A stretch of DNA of 64,000 bases from Desmodesmus armatus (lineage: Eukaryota > Chlorophyta > Chlorophyceae > Sphaeropleales > Scenedesmaceae). The position numbers and the translations under genes were made by a program. The notes below the pieces were generated by a model that saw only the letters and a program-made list of their open reading frames with translations, was not told the DNA's origin and did not search any database. Where the stretch lies: positions 619,501 to 683,500 of the forward strand of contig VIIQ02000631.1 in NCBI GenBank assembly GCA_007449985.2. The letters run 5' to 3'. Positions 23,577 through 36,047 of the stretch are shown in pieces; the stretch's first letter is position 1; the number at the start of each line of letters is the position of its first letter.

Positions 23577-25692
23577 ATGATGGCCCTCCAGCACACACGC
23601 CCATTTGCAGTGAACCAGCAGCGGACAGGCAGGTCAAGGCCAGCAATTACGCGAGCAGCGAAGGAGACGGACATCAGCACAAAAGACTGGAGGGCTACCA
23701 AGATGACGCAAGTTGTACACACCTTCTTCAACCGTGTTTGGAGCAAGGGCGAGGTACAGCCAGGACAGGAACAGCAAGGGCAAAGCACCATCTCCCACTT
23801 GATTGCAATCGTTACTGTGGTGCACCTGCCTTGCTGTCTCTCACAGGTTTTCATGCTGTATGCAGGTGCAGCTGCTGGACGAGCTGCTGGCTGATAACTT
23901 TGTATGGAAGGTGAGCAGTGAGAACAAGACAGCAGCAGTGTGTGCTGCTCTTGGTCTGGTTGGTTGTGTCTGCTTTGGGGCCCCTTGATTAGCCGGCTGG
24001 CTTCTGCTGGTCGGGTGTGCGGCTTCGTGCTGTAGCACACGTTTCCAATTCCTACGCTACGTTTGGTCAGAGTGCTGGGCATATCCCGGCAACCTCCAGG
24101 TTTCAGGCGCCCCTCTCTGTGAGGCTTTGCTCCGGCCCTCACCAGTCGGTTTACTGGGCTGCTGTATGTGCGGCCAGTCGGTGGAGTTCCTGCCTCCCCT
24201 GGTGACCCCCCAAACAAGGCAGCATTGATGCATCCAGCAAGGCAGGCTATCTATAGGATGTGAAAGTTAGTATTCTTCAGCTCCTTGCAACCTCAGTGGT
24301 GCACCCCACAAACCTGTGTCGCCAAGCTTGAGCGCGCAAGTTGCGCATACTCAACTTCAGTGTTGCAGTGACCCTTCACGGTGACTCATTAAATCAGCAA
24401 GGCAATAACCACCCTGACGGCTACCTGCTTATTCCTTGCCCACCACCACATGGCTGCTGGGTGACGCTGCAGGACAGTGTCTGGATGCCCAACAGGACCT
24501 CAGTGTTGCAGTGACCCTTCACATTGACTCATCAACTCAGCACGGCCATAACATCCCTGACGGCTATCTATCTGCTTGTTTGTTTCCCATCACCTGGCCG
24601 CTGCAGGACAGCATTTGGATGCCCAACAGGCCCATTGTGGGGCTCAAGGCCTTCAGCAGCTTTGTGCAGCAGATGAGGGAGGCCTACCCTGACCTGCATT
24701 ACGATGTGGGAGAGGTCAGTGTCATGGATAACAACTGCGCATACACATACACATGCACACAATGCATTCTTATCTGCGCTTTGCAGGCGTTGTAGTTGGG
24801 ATTTGGCAGGGTTCGAGGCAGGGTGTGGCAGTGATGCCACCCACGTTTCGAACTGCAGGATGCACATGGAGGGAACCGAAAGCGACATGTGGTCTTGCTG
24901 CACTGTGCCTGCAGGTGGGTGTGAGCGACCCTCAGCACGTGTTTGTGCACTGGACCTGTCACGGCACCAACCTGCACCCCACGCAAGACAACGCAGGCCG
25001 GCCCCACAAGCCAACCTTCCATGAGAGCCATGTCAGCGGCATAGACTTCTGCACTTTCAACGATGACAGGTCCCGCCTGCAGGAGGTCGTGATTTACAGG
25101 TGCGCCTTGGATTGCCAGTACAACCCATCCTTAGCTTGCAACCTTGACAGGAAGGGTGCAGCTGGTAGGCAATGCCATTGTTGTGTGGCAGCTGTGTCTA
25201 CGTGTGACATTCTGGGTTCGCTGCTGTTACACGGAGCGCGGGGCAATGAGGGGTCAGGGGGGTACGTGTAACATTTCGTTCCAGGGGCCCGTTTGACTGG
25301 AGGTGTTAGTAGCGCATAACGAGGGGACGCTGGAAGGGTTGGGGTGCGTGTGCCATCCTGTTCTGGGGGACCTTTGACTGGTGCTGTTCGAAGCGCATAT
25401 CGAGGGACGCCGGGGAAAACCATGCAGCTGCTGCTGACAGTACCAGACCCTGCCCTTCTATCATTGTCCACACAGTATCATGGCAATGCAGTGAGGACGC
25501 TCACAACGGCATGGTGTCAGTCAGTGATTGCACACATCTAAGGAATGTGCTGTACTCTGGTGGCTGTGGTGATGCTGCCGCCGCTGCAGGCAGCCCACGT
25601 TGGAAGAGCGCGAGGCACTTGAGATGGAGGCCCTGGAGCAGGACAGGCTGGCAATCAAGTTGGAGCGCTTGCACTTTGACGGCCGCTCATGA
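23577..25692 (+). CDS. NTF2/SnoaL-like domain protein with probable plastid transit peptide, about 205 aa
   Basis: Exons (plus): 23577-23753, 23866-23910, 24607-24714, 24915-25099, 25590-25692; all joins in frame. The first 30 or so residues (MMALQHTRPFAVNQQRTGRS, then RPAITRAAKE) are Arg/Ser/Thr/Ala-rich and almost free of acids, as in plastid transit peptides. The rest reads as the small alpha+beta barrel of NTF2/SnoaL-like proteins: VVHTFFNRVWSKGE, LLDELLADNFVWKD, VGLKAFSSFVQQMREAYPDL, VFVHWTCHGTN, VSGIDFCTFNDDRSRLQEVV. Members are diverse (cyclases, isomerases, ligand-binding proteins), so the reaction cannot be given. The C-terminus adds a charged helix (QPTLEERE to KLERLHFDGRS). ATG at 23577 and 23580 are both possible. 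Intron 2 contains a partial copy of exon 3. Confidence 0.82.
24356..24630 (+). repeat. Tandem duplication covering intron sequence and the start of exon 3
   Basis: Sequence from about 24356 to 24497 recurs, diverged, from about 24499 to 24630. Both copies run from cagtgttgcagtgaccc through tgacggcta to a ctgcag acceptor followed by a DSxWMPNR coding start. Only the second copy (24607 onward) continues into full exon 3. The first ends after eight codons. Confidence 0.8.
25265..25420 (+). repeat. Diverged two-copy repeat in the last intron of the NTF2-like gene
   Basis: Two related segments about 81 nt apart share tttgactgg followed by agcgcata and cgaggg(g)acgc. They lie entirely within the intron 25100-25589. 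No function is apparent. Confidence 0.6.
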
Positions 25693-28600
25693 TGGCGACA
25701 GGCCTACACCTGAAGCTCTACACAGCATGTTGACCATGTTGCTCGTGGCCTCTGACAGATGGTGCCGATTGATTTTGGCTCCTGACAACCGGTGTATTGG
25801 GTGGAAAAGCTGTAACTGCTGCAAAGAGAGCTCGGATGCGCAATTAGCCGTGTGTTACCAGCAGTGTCTGGAACTGTCCGCAGTGGAAAATAGGCTTACT
25901 TGTGCACACACGCACTGCTGTCACCTGTGTATGACACCTTCACCCACACTCATGCACTACATAATGGGTAAATCAGGGTTGCCTTCTCCCACCACAACGG
26001 GAGTAACAGACCTGACCAGCTGGAATGCTTCACATCCCCACTGGCAGACCCCAGCAGGCAGTAATGCTTGCAACTTGCATCACCGGTGGTAGAGCTATGG
26101 CTCGCGTCGCTGCGCAGTTGATGCTGGGGCTCTCAGTGCAACGCAAAAAGTCAGCACACTCCACCTGAAGACACAAGTGTTACGCTACCCACCGTAGGTG
26201 CATGCTGTGCAGTATCCTGCACACTGGCAGTGGATCATAGCCCCGCACATGCCTTTTTGCAGCCTTGAAATCTCACTCAGGACCTGGGTACAACCACTGA
26301 CAGCACGAAGGCCAGATCGCCTGAGACAGATCTGACATGCTCCCTGTTTGCTTGCACCACCAAGGTCCCAACAGTGAAAGGGCGGGGTGATCAATTTCCA
26401 GTCCTTCAAAGGCTGCAGTGACACGCTGGGTGGCGGACAGGGACGTCACACGTCAACGGGGTGCATACCCACTAGTGCTGCTGTAGCCAGCCTCAAGTGA
26501 GAGCCCAGGCAATTCAAACAGCCCTGGCGTGGCTGCAACATGCATTACTGCCACGATGCCGGCGTTGCATCGCTGGACCAATCACAAATCTCACCATCAC
26601 ACACTGAAGCATCCCCGCGAGCCTACGCCACTGCCACCAGCCACAAGTGCAGCCCCATTCGCCACATACATTCTTTTGCTTGCAGATATCTCCGACCAAG
26701 CAGATACATCCGATCAAACCCTGCTGCAAAGTGCATAACCTCCAGGCAAGCTCAGGCCAGAGGGCCCCACGACAAGCCATAGGCGCAGTCGCGCCCGTAT
26801 CTCCCTCATGTGAGTGGTAGGGTGCCTGCCCAAGCAAGCAGGGCATACGTGCCTGCCATGTACTTACAGCCTGCCGGGCCGATGACACAGCCGTCAAACC
26901 CGCCGGAAATCCGCCAGGAGAACCACTAACCATGCGATGCAACACAAGTACGTGCACAACCCCTGCCTGCCACTGCAGCAGCCTGAACAACTCGCTGCAC
27001 CCCTCAACTAGTGTAGTGCACCCATACTTTGGGCCAAAGAACACAGCCCGCATGCAGACCAAACCACACAACCTGAGCTGACAGGCGCCGCACTGACATG
27101 GACAAATGACCTGTGAGGTGATTAGCTCTTGACGGCATGGACACAGACTGGTGATCAGTGTTGGATGTTGAAAGCGACAGCTACATGCCATCACCACAGC
27201 ACCTCATGACGGCTCACGTGCACAGGTCGGAAAACTGCCGTCCACGCAAGTACAGTGCCATGCACCATGCCGTGTGACATAATAACAAGTGTGACCACGC
27301 TTGCAGGAGACGGGAGTCTGCCGGCACCACGTGAAGGGACCACACCGATCGCGCGGCAGTATGAGAGGGTTTGTTGCCACCATTCTGCTTATCAGTTGCA
27401 CAAGCCAAGGCGGGGACCTTGTGCGCAGGCTGGCCCTGCATGCCAACCTACACCGGAAAGCTGAAGCAGCAACCCCACTCGAGGGACACTCACACGCAGG
27501 CACACACCACCCACACAAGCACTCACACAGCAATATGCACACAGACTGTCCTCCAACGCAAGCACATGATCTGCACACCCTTTGGGGTGAAGCTTAGCAT
27601 ACCCATCTTGACCCCCAGGCAACAGTGTCCCAGACTAGGCCAGGCAGGTTGAGTCACCCTTGTTCACGCACAACACACCCTCCTGACAACAATCAGAGAC
27701 AATACGATTGTACCGATGACAGCCGCCGCCCACCACAGTGTAGGACAGATGTTGCATGCTGGCTCAGAAGTGCCAGTCGCCGGTACCCAGCAGGCACATC
27801 ATTTCTACCACTGTTTAGGCCATCACCTTTGCCACTGACTGCAGACACAGAGACACGCCATGGGTGGCACACAGATGAAAGTGCCCAAAGAGCTGCCTCC
27901 CACAGCCACCCATGCGCATACCTGTAGTCTTGGCAAGCACCAACAGGCGCTTGATGCTCACCACACAACACGTCACCGACTCAATGTCAACAAGTGCCCC
28001 CAATTTCGAAACACAGACACCCGGACGAAGCTGCAACACGGGGCACCAGCGCCGTGTGCACATGACTGTACTGTAGACTGTCCTACAGCCCAGGCAAGGT
28101 GTGATGTGTCTTTGCGGCAGCAGGCCAGCTGCCAGCACCAGGCGCAGTACAAGCCCCTCCTGGGCTTCAAAGGCTTTTTCTCACGCAAGGCACACAGCTG
28201 GTAGCTGGTAGCTGGCTGACTCATCACAAGGCATGGCACCTCATGCAGTCTCTTGACAACACAGCCCTGCAGCAAGGCCAGGTAGCCACCTGCTTGCTGC
28301 CACATGTACATGCAGCACAGCAAACCGGCAAAGCACGGGGTGCAGATGCAGGCTGATAGGCAACACAAGCAAAGCTGTAGAAGCGTGTCAACCGTTGACA
28401 CGCTAGTGACTAGCACACCAGCAAGGAGAAGAGGCCAGAAACTCTGCACTAGGGATGCAGACAGCGCCAGCCAGCTTAAGACATCAGCAGACGCAAGGTC
28501 CAACAACAGGACCATCTGAGCAGCCCGCAACAAACACTTCAGAGCACTTGCTCGGCACATCAGCTGCTCACCATAACCATCACGGCAGAGCATTGGCGGC

Positions 28601-31246
28601 TGGAACAGTCCAACACCCGTACCATGCCGTGGTCAGGCAAAGAGCCAGGAGCGGCAAGCAAAGGGTAAGAGGGCCAACCACGGCAGGAACCAACAACCAG
28701 TGTCACAATGACGTCACCAAAGGGCTGATTTGAGAAAGTGCTGGCCCAAGCATGCAGCCTGCTGCCTCTTGCTGGCCGGAAGCATGACAGGTCCTGCCAT
28801 CAGCCACTTGCAATTGCCAACTCAAAGGCTTCGCTGCAGCATGCAAGGGTTGCTAAAGTCAAGGAGCCTGGAGCAGCGCCCCACCACCATTGCCTCCCCT
28901 GCACATCGAATCTGATGCATGACGCATGCTGTCAACAGGCAATAGGAAAAGGACTGTGTGGCTTTAAGAAAGGACGAAAGCCAAACTAGCATATGGCTTG
29001 GTGGCGAGGGCGCAGCAAGGTACCTGGACGCCTGCAATAGCTGGCTCAAGTACTACACTCACGTATGCAAAGAGACAGACTGCATCGCATACAAGACAGC
29101 ACACAGCATGCCATGGTGCTTGGCTGCGCACACAGCTGTGAAAGTAGATCGTAGCATGCACCAATACAAGCCGGACAGCCGCATGCTGCTGATCAACACA
29201 CAGACGCATGCAGCACACAACCTATCAAACACCCACACACACCAGCACACAGATGGGGGCAGTCAGCGCTGCATATAGAGGTTCATGCATCTACCACAGC
29301 CTGACAGAAAGTACTGAACGCGCTTGACAACTTGCCTGCAAGTAGTAGGTACCAAAGGAGCAGGGTTTGACGCGTGGTACTGAAAAGCAAGGCAACCCCA
29401 AACCCCCAGCAAGTAGAGGACCGAACACAACAGCATGCACAAATGCACAATAAAGCACACCACACCAGCAGGCACATGCTGTACCACCAAGTATCCAGCA
29501 ATCCATCAGGCATCACCTGAACTGCTCCTACAGACAGTCCTGAGAGGTGACTGGCTGACTGGCTGGCCAGCTGCTTGCCCAGCTTACAATGTGGCAGTGC
29601 CGCTAGAGTCAGCACTATGTCATCTGCCTTGCTGGTTTCCTGGCACAGCAGCCCTGCAAGATGCCGCCCACACACACGAGGCAAAGCAGCACACACGGCT
29701 TTGCAGGCAGTTGGTCACCCCGCCGCCATTCACCCAGGGAAGAGACTCTCGCTGGCTACACCAAAGTCACCCCAGCACGGCTGTACCGTTTTGACCCCCT
29801 GTCGGTTGACTCAGGTGCAACTGATACACCCAGCATGCGTAGTACCATCTAGCGGCAGGGCCAGCCACACAGAAAGCCTCCAAAACGTGAAGCTACACGC
29901 CTTGCACACCCCTCTCAACCAGGCCTCTCAACAAGACACCGTACTGGAACACACTTGCTGGACACTCCATGAATCCGGTGGCCTGGAGGCCACAAATGCA
30001 GAGATACAGTCAGGTGCAGACAACACGGCGGTGATGGACGCATTGCAGGGAAGCACCAGGACACCGCACAAAGTGATAGCGTAGCCTACTACGCTTGGCG
30101 GCCAAGCAAAGCCAAGCAGTCCCCAGCTGAGGCCTTTTTGTACGAACAAGAAGACATGAAAGATGCCATCAATCAATCCCTGGTCCAGCACGCTTGACCA
30201 ACTGCCTCAAGCAGATACACCCCGACGCCCGGGCGGGTGATAGCAGGCCATCAGAGTGCTTGGCTTCACCAGCAGCATACTGTGCTGAGGTGGCCTAGCA
30301 AGTGACCTGCAGGACCGCCCACCATGCAGGACACCCCCAGCACACAAGACACTGCAGCCCCTCTTAAAAGCAGTGGGGTGCTGATTGTCGGCTCCTTCAA
30401 CGGACAGTGGATTGTGTTTGCTCCAAGGAGTGCAGTGCAGCAACAGCACCAACACTGCAAGTCATTCAACACTCAACCCTGCGCATGTCCAGCATTTGGG
30501 ACAACCCCAAGCAAACGCTGACAGCCAGGATTTGCCGCTGATACAGCTGCCACATGCCAGCACAGCACAAAAGACAGCTGGCAGCTCCTTGTACGCGTGC
30601 GCAGCCTGGCCCCCATGCTGCACGTGCCTCGGCACCCTGTACAAAATCCATCATCAAACACTCAGGGACAGATGTGTGTGACAACCGTCACACCCCTCAC
30701 AATCAACAGCCAGCAGTGGCTGTCTGGCACAAAAGGGTTCTCAATCATGTGGTTCCTAGTGACCTGTCTGCTCACAAGCAGACCAAGTGCAGCCCTGCAT
30801 GCAAGTGGCAGCCCTGCCCGGCATGTGCACATATCACAGCAGACTGCACCACGGCAGCAGAACTGCACCACGTCAGCATACCCGCACACCTGTGCCACCG
30901 GCTGCCAACCGGCACAACTGGTGAGCAAATGAGTTTGACTTGGACTCCAAGTCCTTCGGAAGGGCCTTGCAGGGTCTTAACAGGGTCTTGGCACATAAGA
31001 TGTCTTGCCTCCCTCTCACCCACCGGAACCCAGCTAGGCGTGCCCGCTGCACAGCAAGGCCCATGTGACTGAGTGGCCTGTCCTGTGGTCACCACCTCCC
31101 GCGCAGACTCGGCCAATGCATGCAGCAGAACTACTATCATCAACGACCCTCATCAACAACTGCAATCCCGTTGACATCAAGCCGGTGTGCAAGAGGCCAC
31201 CACCGCAACACCCACCCCCACCTACGAAGGCAACCTTATCCCAAGA
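25693..31246. other. Gene-poor stretch of about 5.5 kb
   Basis: No exon chain could be built on either strand. Open frames here are short, Cys/His/Thr/Gln-rich and without family likeness. By eye the plus strand is rich in CA and CAC words for most of 26.5-31.2 kb. The same look appears in other intervals lying 3' of minus-strand genes, so part may be a long 3' UTR of the OPR-like gene. A plus-strand TGTAA at 25811-25815 probably ends the NTF2-like transcript. An RNA gene or lineage-specific gene cannot be excluded. Confidence 0.45.
25811..25815 (+). terminator. TGTAA poly(A) signal for the NTF2-like gene
   Basis: First TGTAA after the NTF2-like stop, about 118 nt downstream. This is a common distance for chlorophyte mRNAs. 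Assigned by position. Confidence 0.55.
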
Positions 31247-34200
31247 CTACTGCTGGAAGTACTGACCAGTGGTTGGGTCAAGGACAAACGTACCCGGCTG
31301 GGCTCCATACTGCTGCTGTGGCTGGCCCGCAAGACCATACATCATAACTGGAAGCTGCTGCTGCTGTTGCTGCAGGTATAAAGCGCTGGGGTCCTGTCCC
31401 TGGAACCCCTGCTGCTGTGGCTGCTGGTACAGCCCCACAGGCTGCATCTGCTGCTGCAGCATCTGCAGCTGTGCGCGCTGCGCCTGAGGCTGCTGCTGCC
31501 CCGAAAGGAACATGTCCCCCACCACGGCAGGCGTGTAGCCAGTCGACGTCATAGCATCTGGCACCAACGTCCCGCTGCTTGCCTGATAACCCCCAAACTG
31601 GCCCATGCTGCCCAGGCCTGCCCTGGCAGCAGCTTGCGGCTGCTGGAATGGCTTCAGGAACAGCTGCTGCTGCCCTTCAGCTGCCACCTGTGCCTCTGCA
31701 CCGCCCAAGCCAGCCATGCCTAGGCCCTGAGACGCAGGGGCAGCAAGGTAGTACTGCTGCTGCCCGGGCGACCCTGCAAGCAGGCCAGGAGGAGCCTGCT
31801 CGCCAGCTGGTTGCTGCTGCTGCAGCACAGGCACGCCCAGGAAGTCGCCGCCTTGCCGCTGCGCCGCCACCCCCGCCCGCGCCTGCTGCTGCGGCATGAG
31901 CATGTACTGCATGCCGGGCGCATACAGGCCAGCCGCCTGCTGCTGAGGATCGCTCGCGTACCGCAGGCCGTACCCAGGAGCAGCCGGAGACAGCCCCGCA
32001 GGAGAGCCACCCAGCTGCGCTGCCCTCACACCAGCACTGGCTGCAGCCAGCGTAGAGTATCCGGTCAAGCTCTGCCTGCCGCTGCCTGTAGGCAGGGCAT
32101 CGACTGCCGGCAGCATATATGCCTGCTGCTGTTGTTGCTGCTGCTGGGGTACACCTGGTTGCCGCAGGACCTGCCGTGCTGGATCTGGCCGGGCCCCCAT
32201 ATAGCCTCCCTGACCCTGCTGCCTGAATGCGGCACCCCCATCAAACTGGCCGCCTATGCCCTGGTGTGCAGGCACCCACCCGCCTGCTCCGTACATGCCA
32301 CCAGGGAGCCCCTGCTGCCGCCGCTGCAGCATGGCAGGGTACTGCTGCAGCCCACCTTGCGCCTGCTGCTGTTGCATGTGACCCTGCTGCATGCCCCGGC
32401 CGCCCCTGACCTGCCCCATCCTGCCGGCAGAGCCCCCAAACTGCATGAACGGCACCCCAAAAGCCCCGCCACCGCTTGCTTGTGTTGTGCCATGGTGCAT
32501 GACAACCGTGGCCGCCACCCGTGCATGCAGCTCCCGAAGACCCAACTGCTTCAGCGCTGTAGCGGTCTCCTGCAGGTCTAGGGTCTTGGCTGTAGCAGCC
32601 ATCTTGAGGAGGTACTCTACCACTGCTTTGATGAGAGACAGCGGCAGCGTGAGCTGCTTCGGCGTGGCTGTAGCAGCTGCTACTGCTGCCCCAGGCCCAA
32701 GTGACAAGCCCTGCAGTTGGCTTGCCACCGTGCTGGCATGCTCTGCCTGCTGCTGGCCTGCTGCACCTACAGTGATGTCATCCTCAGGCAGGAAGCCTAG
32801 CCGGGCCAGGGCCATCAGGCTATTGCTGACATCGCGAGACGACGGCGGCCCTCCTGCAGCCTCCTCAGCCCCCCCGCCAGCAGCCCCAGCTGCTTCCCCA
32901 CCAGGCGGGGCCGGCGGCTGCTGTGGCTGGCGTTGCGCAGCCGGGGGCGACGGCGCCTCCAGCGCTGCTGTTGCCAGCTGCTGCAGCACCGCATGGCCCA
33001 GCCGCTGCAGCAGTGCAGGCGGTACAGTGGGTTCTGCAGGCTCGCCGTGCCCCTCGGACAGCCTGGCGAGACTCCAAAGCACCACCGCGCTGTCCCTGCA
33101 CGCTGCATTGGGCAGCTGCAGCAGGAAAGCCTCCACCAGCGGTGGCAGCAGCTGCACCTGCGGCAGCGCCCGGAGCCTGCCGTAGCCCCAGAGGACGTTG
33201 GCAATGCCACGCGCATTTGCATTTGGCAGCACTGACAGCAGCTTGTTGCCCAAAAAGGGCAGCAGGGAGGCTGCTGCTGCCTGAGAGGCCTGGGACGGCG
33301 CCGTCCCCAGGACCTTGGACAGCCGCGTGATGCAGGCTGTGATGTGGATCATATCCATCACACTCGCGTGCGCTGTGAAGATGTCGGACAGCTGGAAGAC
33401 GCTGTCGGCATACGCGATGTTGTGAGTGAGCTGCCGTGCAGCTGCCTCCTCTTGACTATCACCCCCGGCATCGACCTCGCCGTCACCTGGGTTCCCTGCC
33501 GGGCCCGCAGGCGCTGCTGCGCTGCTGCTGCCTGCCTGCTGCTGCTCCAGACTGCCAGGATTTTGGGCGCCAACAAGCTGAGGTGAGCCTGTATTGCTGC
33601 CTGGATTATGCGTTGCTGCTGTATTGCTGGGGCCAGGGCTGCTGCCTGGTGCTGCAGGGTAACCCAACCCTAGGGCGCCCATATCCAACCCTAGCCCAGA
33701 GGCGACCCCTGCCACTGGCGAGGCACCTCCAAACTGGGCATCAAGGGCGGAAGGCCCCGTAGGGCTGGCTATACTGCTGCCACTGCTGCTGCCGATGCTG
33801 CCTGGCATCGCCAATGGCACAGGGACCACCGGCAAGCCTTCGCTGGACTGCGCAAACACCCGCGCTGCAAAGGTGCTGCTGATCGAAGGTACCAAAGATC
33901 GACCTGCAAGGAACTCGTCACTGCCCTGGCTAGAACCCCTGTCAGCCTGAGGCACGGCAGTGGGAGAGCAGGCCAAGCTGCTGCTGTCTGCAAAGCTGGC
34001 AGCAGCCAGCAGGCGCGGTGCCACATCGGGTCCAAGGTGCGGCAGCGCTGCAGGAGGCAGCAAGCTGCACAGGGATGCAACACCAGGCTGCAGCCCCAGC
34101 TGCTGCAGCTGTGGCCGCAGCATGGCCAGGGCCAGCACTGTGCTGGACGCATCCTGGGGGCCTCCTGATGCCGCCAGCCGGGCCAGCACATCACTTACAT

Positions 34201-36047
34201 CTTCCCCTGAAGCTGTGCTGGCTGCCACAGACTGCACTGCCACGCTGGCACTGAGAGTGGATGAGCTGCTTGCCGTGCTGCTGGCAGCGCCAGCACCACC
34301 AGCAGCAGCACCCCCGTTGCTACCACGGCCAGCCAGCTCACCCTCCAAGCCTGCTGCAGCCCCGGCAAGCCCTTCGGTCATTGATGGCAAGCTGCTAGTG
34401 GAGCTGAAACCTGTGGGAGTGGCGATGCCGCTACTGGCTGACACCCGCTGCTGCTCGCGCGCCTGCTTTTGCAGCTGCAGCTGCAGGCACACAATCTGCG
34501 CCACGTCTCGCAGGACGGAGGACACGTGGTGCATCTCCAGCTGGTCCCGTTCGGCTGCAAGGTAGTCCAGCAGGCGCTGCAGCAGCGGCGGCTGCCACTG
34601 CAGCCAAGCGTAGCCCGCATGACTGCTGCATGTGCTGGCAAGCTGTGCCATGCACCTGCAGGCAGACGAGCAGCACAAGGAAATGTAGCAAGGGGACGAT
34701 CATGTTGTTACGGGACCTTGTTTAGGCACGTCGATGTAGGGCGTGGCTAAACAAGGACAACCGCTGCTGATAGACGGCAGGGTGGCCAATGTGCAGAGAG
34801 AAGGCAGCGCAAACAGGGGCTGACATCTGTAAAAGCAAACAGGGGCTGACATCTGTAAAAGCAAACAGGGGCTGGCATCTGTAAAAGCAGACAGCCGAGC
34901 CATCAAAAAGCAGGCAAAAGCAGTACAGACGGCAAGCTTGCAGTCTTTTGAGTACTGGGCTGCCAAGGTATCTGTGCCAGTGAGCAGAGTGAGGGATGGT
35001 CAGCAGAGCGGCGCTGCTTGAGCTCGCTCCACACCGACTCTAACAGTGCATCCCGCCTGGGCATCATGTCAGTACATGAGCAAGCCACCAATCTAACCAA
35101 CCACCCTTGCCTTGCCAGACGTTCTTGCCTTTGTTGCACAACATGAATGCATGATACTGCGCACTGCCCGCTGCCGACACAACCACGCACCTTATGATGG
35201 GCTGTATGTGCCCAGGCAGAGCCTGCTGAGGCTGCGCACAGAAAGCCGCCAGCAACGTCTGCACTTCAGCCAGGCAGTTGCACATGCACCACTGGTGCTC
35301 CTGCTGCAGCACCACCACGGCCCACAAGCTGTTGCTGATGGTCTGCACCGACGCATTGTGCAGCTGCTTGCACAGATGCTGCAGCAGCAGCCGCACCTGC
35401 TCCTGCTGCAGCAAGGGCCCTGCAGCACCTGCAACTGCTAGGCTGGCATCCAGCGCGGCAGCTGGCTGCTGCTGCATGCTGCCCGAGGCTGTGCTCAGCA
35501 CGGGTGCGCGCTCCTTTGTGAGCTTTGCAACACCCCACAGGATATTCGAGACGTCCTGCGGGACTGCTGAGCTGAGTTGCTGACAGAACCCGTTGAGCAG
35601 CATGGCCCAGAGCTGGCCATCAGGAGCACACTGCAGCTTTGCCAGCGCCCACACGATGTTGGCAACGCCCCCTGGACTGTGGTCGCTGCAGCCCTGCAGC
35701 GCTAGTCGCGACAGCAGCTGCTGCAGCAGCTGCCGCAGCTGCGCCTGCTGCTGTACCGCAGGGGCTGGAAGCAGCCCCCACAACCCCATGTCTGTGCTGG
35801 ACGAAACTGAGGGGCTCTGGCCGGCCTCCAGCTTTGGCAGCCTGGTAATGATGGCTGCTACATGTATGGGGTTGAGCACTGCTTGGTGGGTTTGGTACAG
35901 GTGAGCAAGGCGCTCTAGGCTGGTGCAGCTCTTGATGGCTGCTGTAAGCTGCTTGGCTGGGCTGCTGGGTATGCCTGCCATGGGCTGAGAGCCAGGAGGA
36001 GAGCTCCCTGCCAACCCCAATGGATACGTGGGATCCCCAAACGCCAT
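31247..36047 (-). CDS. OPR-like helical-repeat protein (organelle RNA factor) with Gln-rich tail, about 1421 aa
   Basis: Exons (minus): 36047-35191 and 34655-31247, with intron 34656-35190. OPR proteins bind organelle RNAs and steer their stability, splicing or translation. The N-terminal block AAIKSCTSLERLAHLYQTHQ then NPIHVAAIITRLPKL is the typical opening of such proteins and recurs near residue 693 (NIAYADSVFQLSDIF, HITACITRLSKVL). Repeat cores of the type PQxxSNxLWxxAKL occur as GGVANIVWALAKL, PQDVSNILWGVAKL, VQTISNSLWAVVVL, RGIANVLWGYGRL and RDVSNSLMALARL. The intron join gives PGHIQPIIRCMAQLA, which fits the same core and supports the splice. A long Ser/Gly/Ala spacer separates the two modules. 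About 400 C-terminal residues are Gln-rich low complexity. No RAP domain is seen and no clear transit peptide is visible, so the target organelle is open. Confidence 0.85.
34809..34886 (+). repeat. 26-bp tandem repeat, three copies, in the OPR-gene intron
   Basis: Units start at 34809, 34835 and 34861, with part of a fourth at 34887. They differ by single bases. Read in the gene's direction, each unit holds TTTTACAG, a good 3' splice-site match, so the intron offers several decoy acceptors upstream of the used one at 34656. Confidence 0.85.

Noticed and set aside
26514..27197. Long minus-strand open frame (about 227 codons)
   Set aside because: Cys/Gln/His-rich with no family likeness and no matching neighbouring exons. 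It fits chance openness in GC-rich DNA.
28958..29278. Plus-strand frame starting MALRKDESQTSIWLGGEG
   Set aside because: True coding use is doubtful: no splice partner, no homology recognised, and Thr/His-rich CA-driven sequence toward its end.
34955..35056. Possible extra exon of the OPR-like gene (RRDALLESVWSELKQRR and following)
   Set aside because: Its acceptor fits, but no donor restores the phase of the next exon. Direct splicing of exon 1 to 34655 gives PGHIQPIIRCMAQLA, which matches the repeat core.
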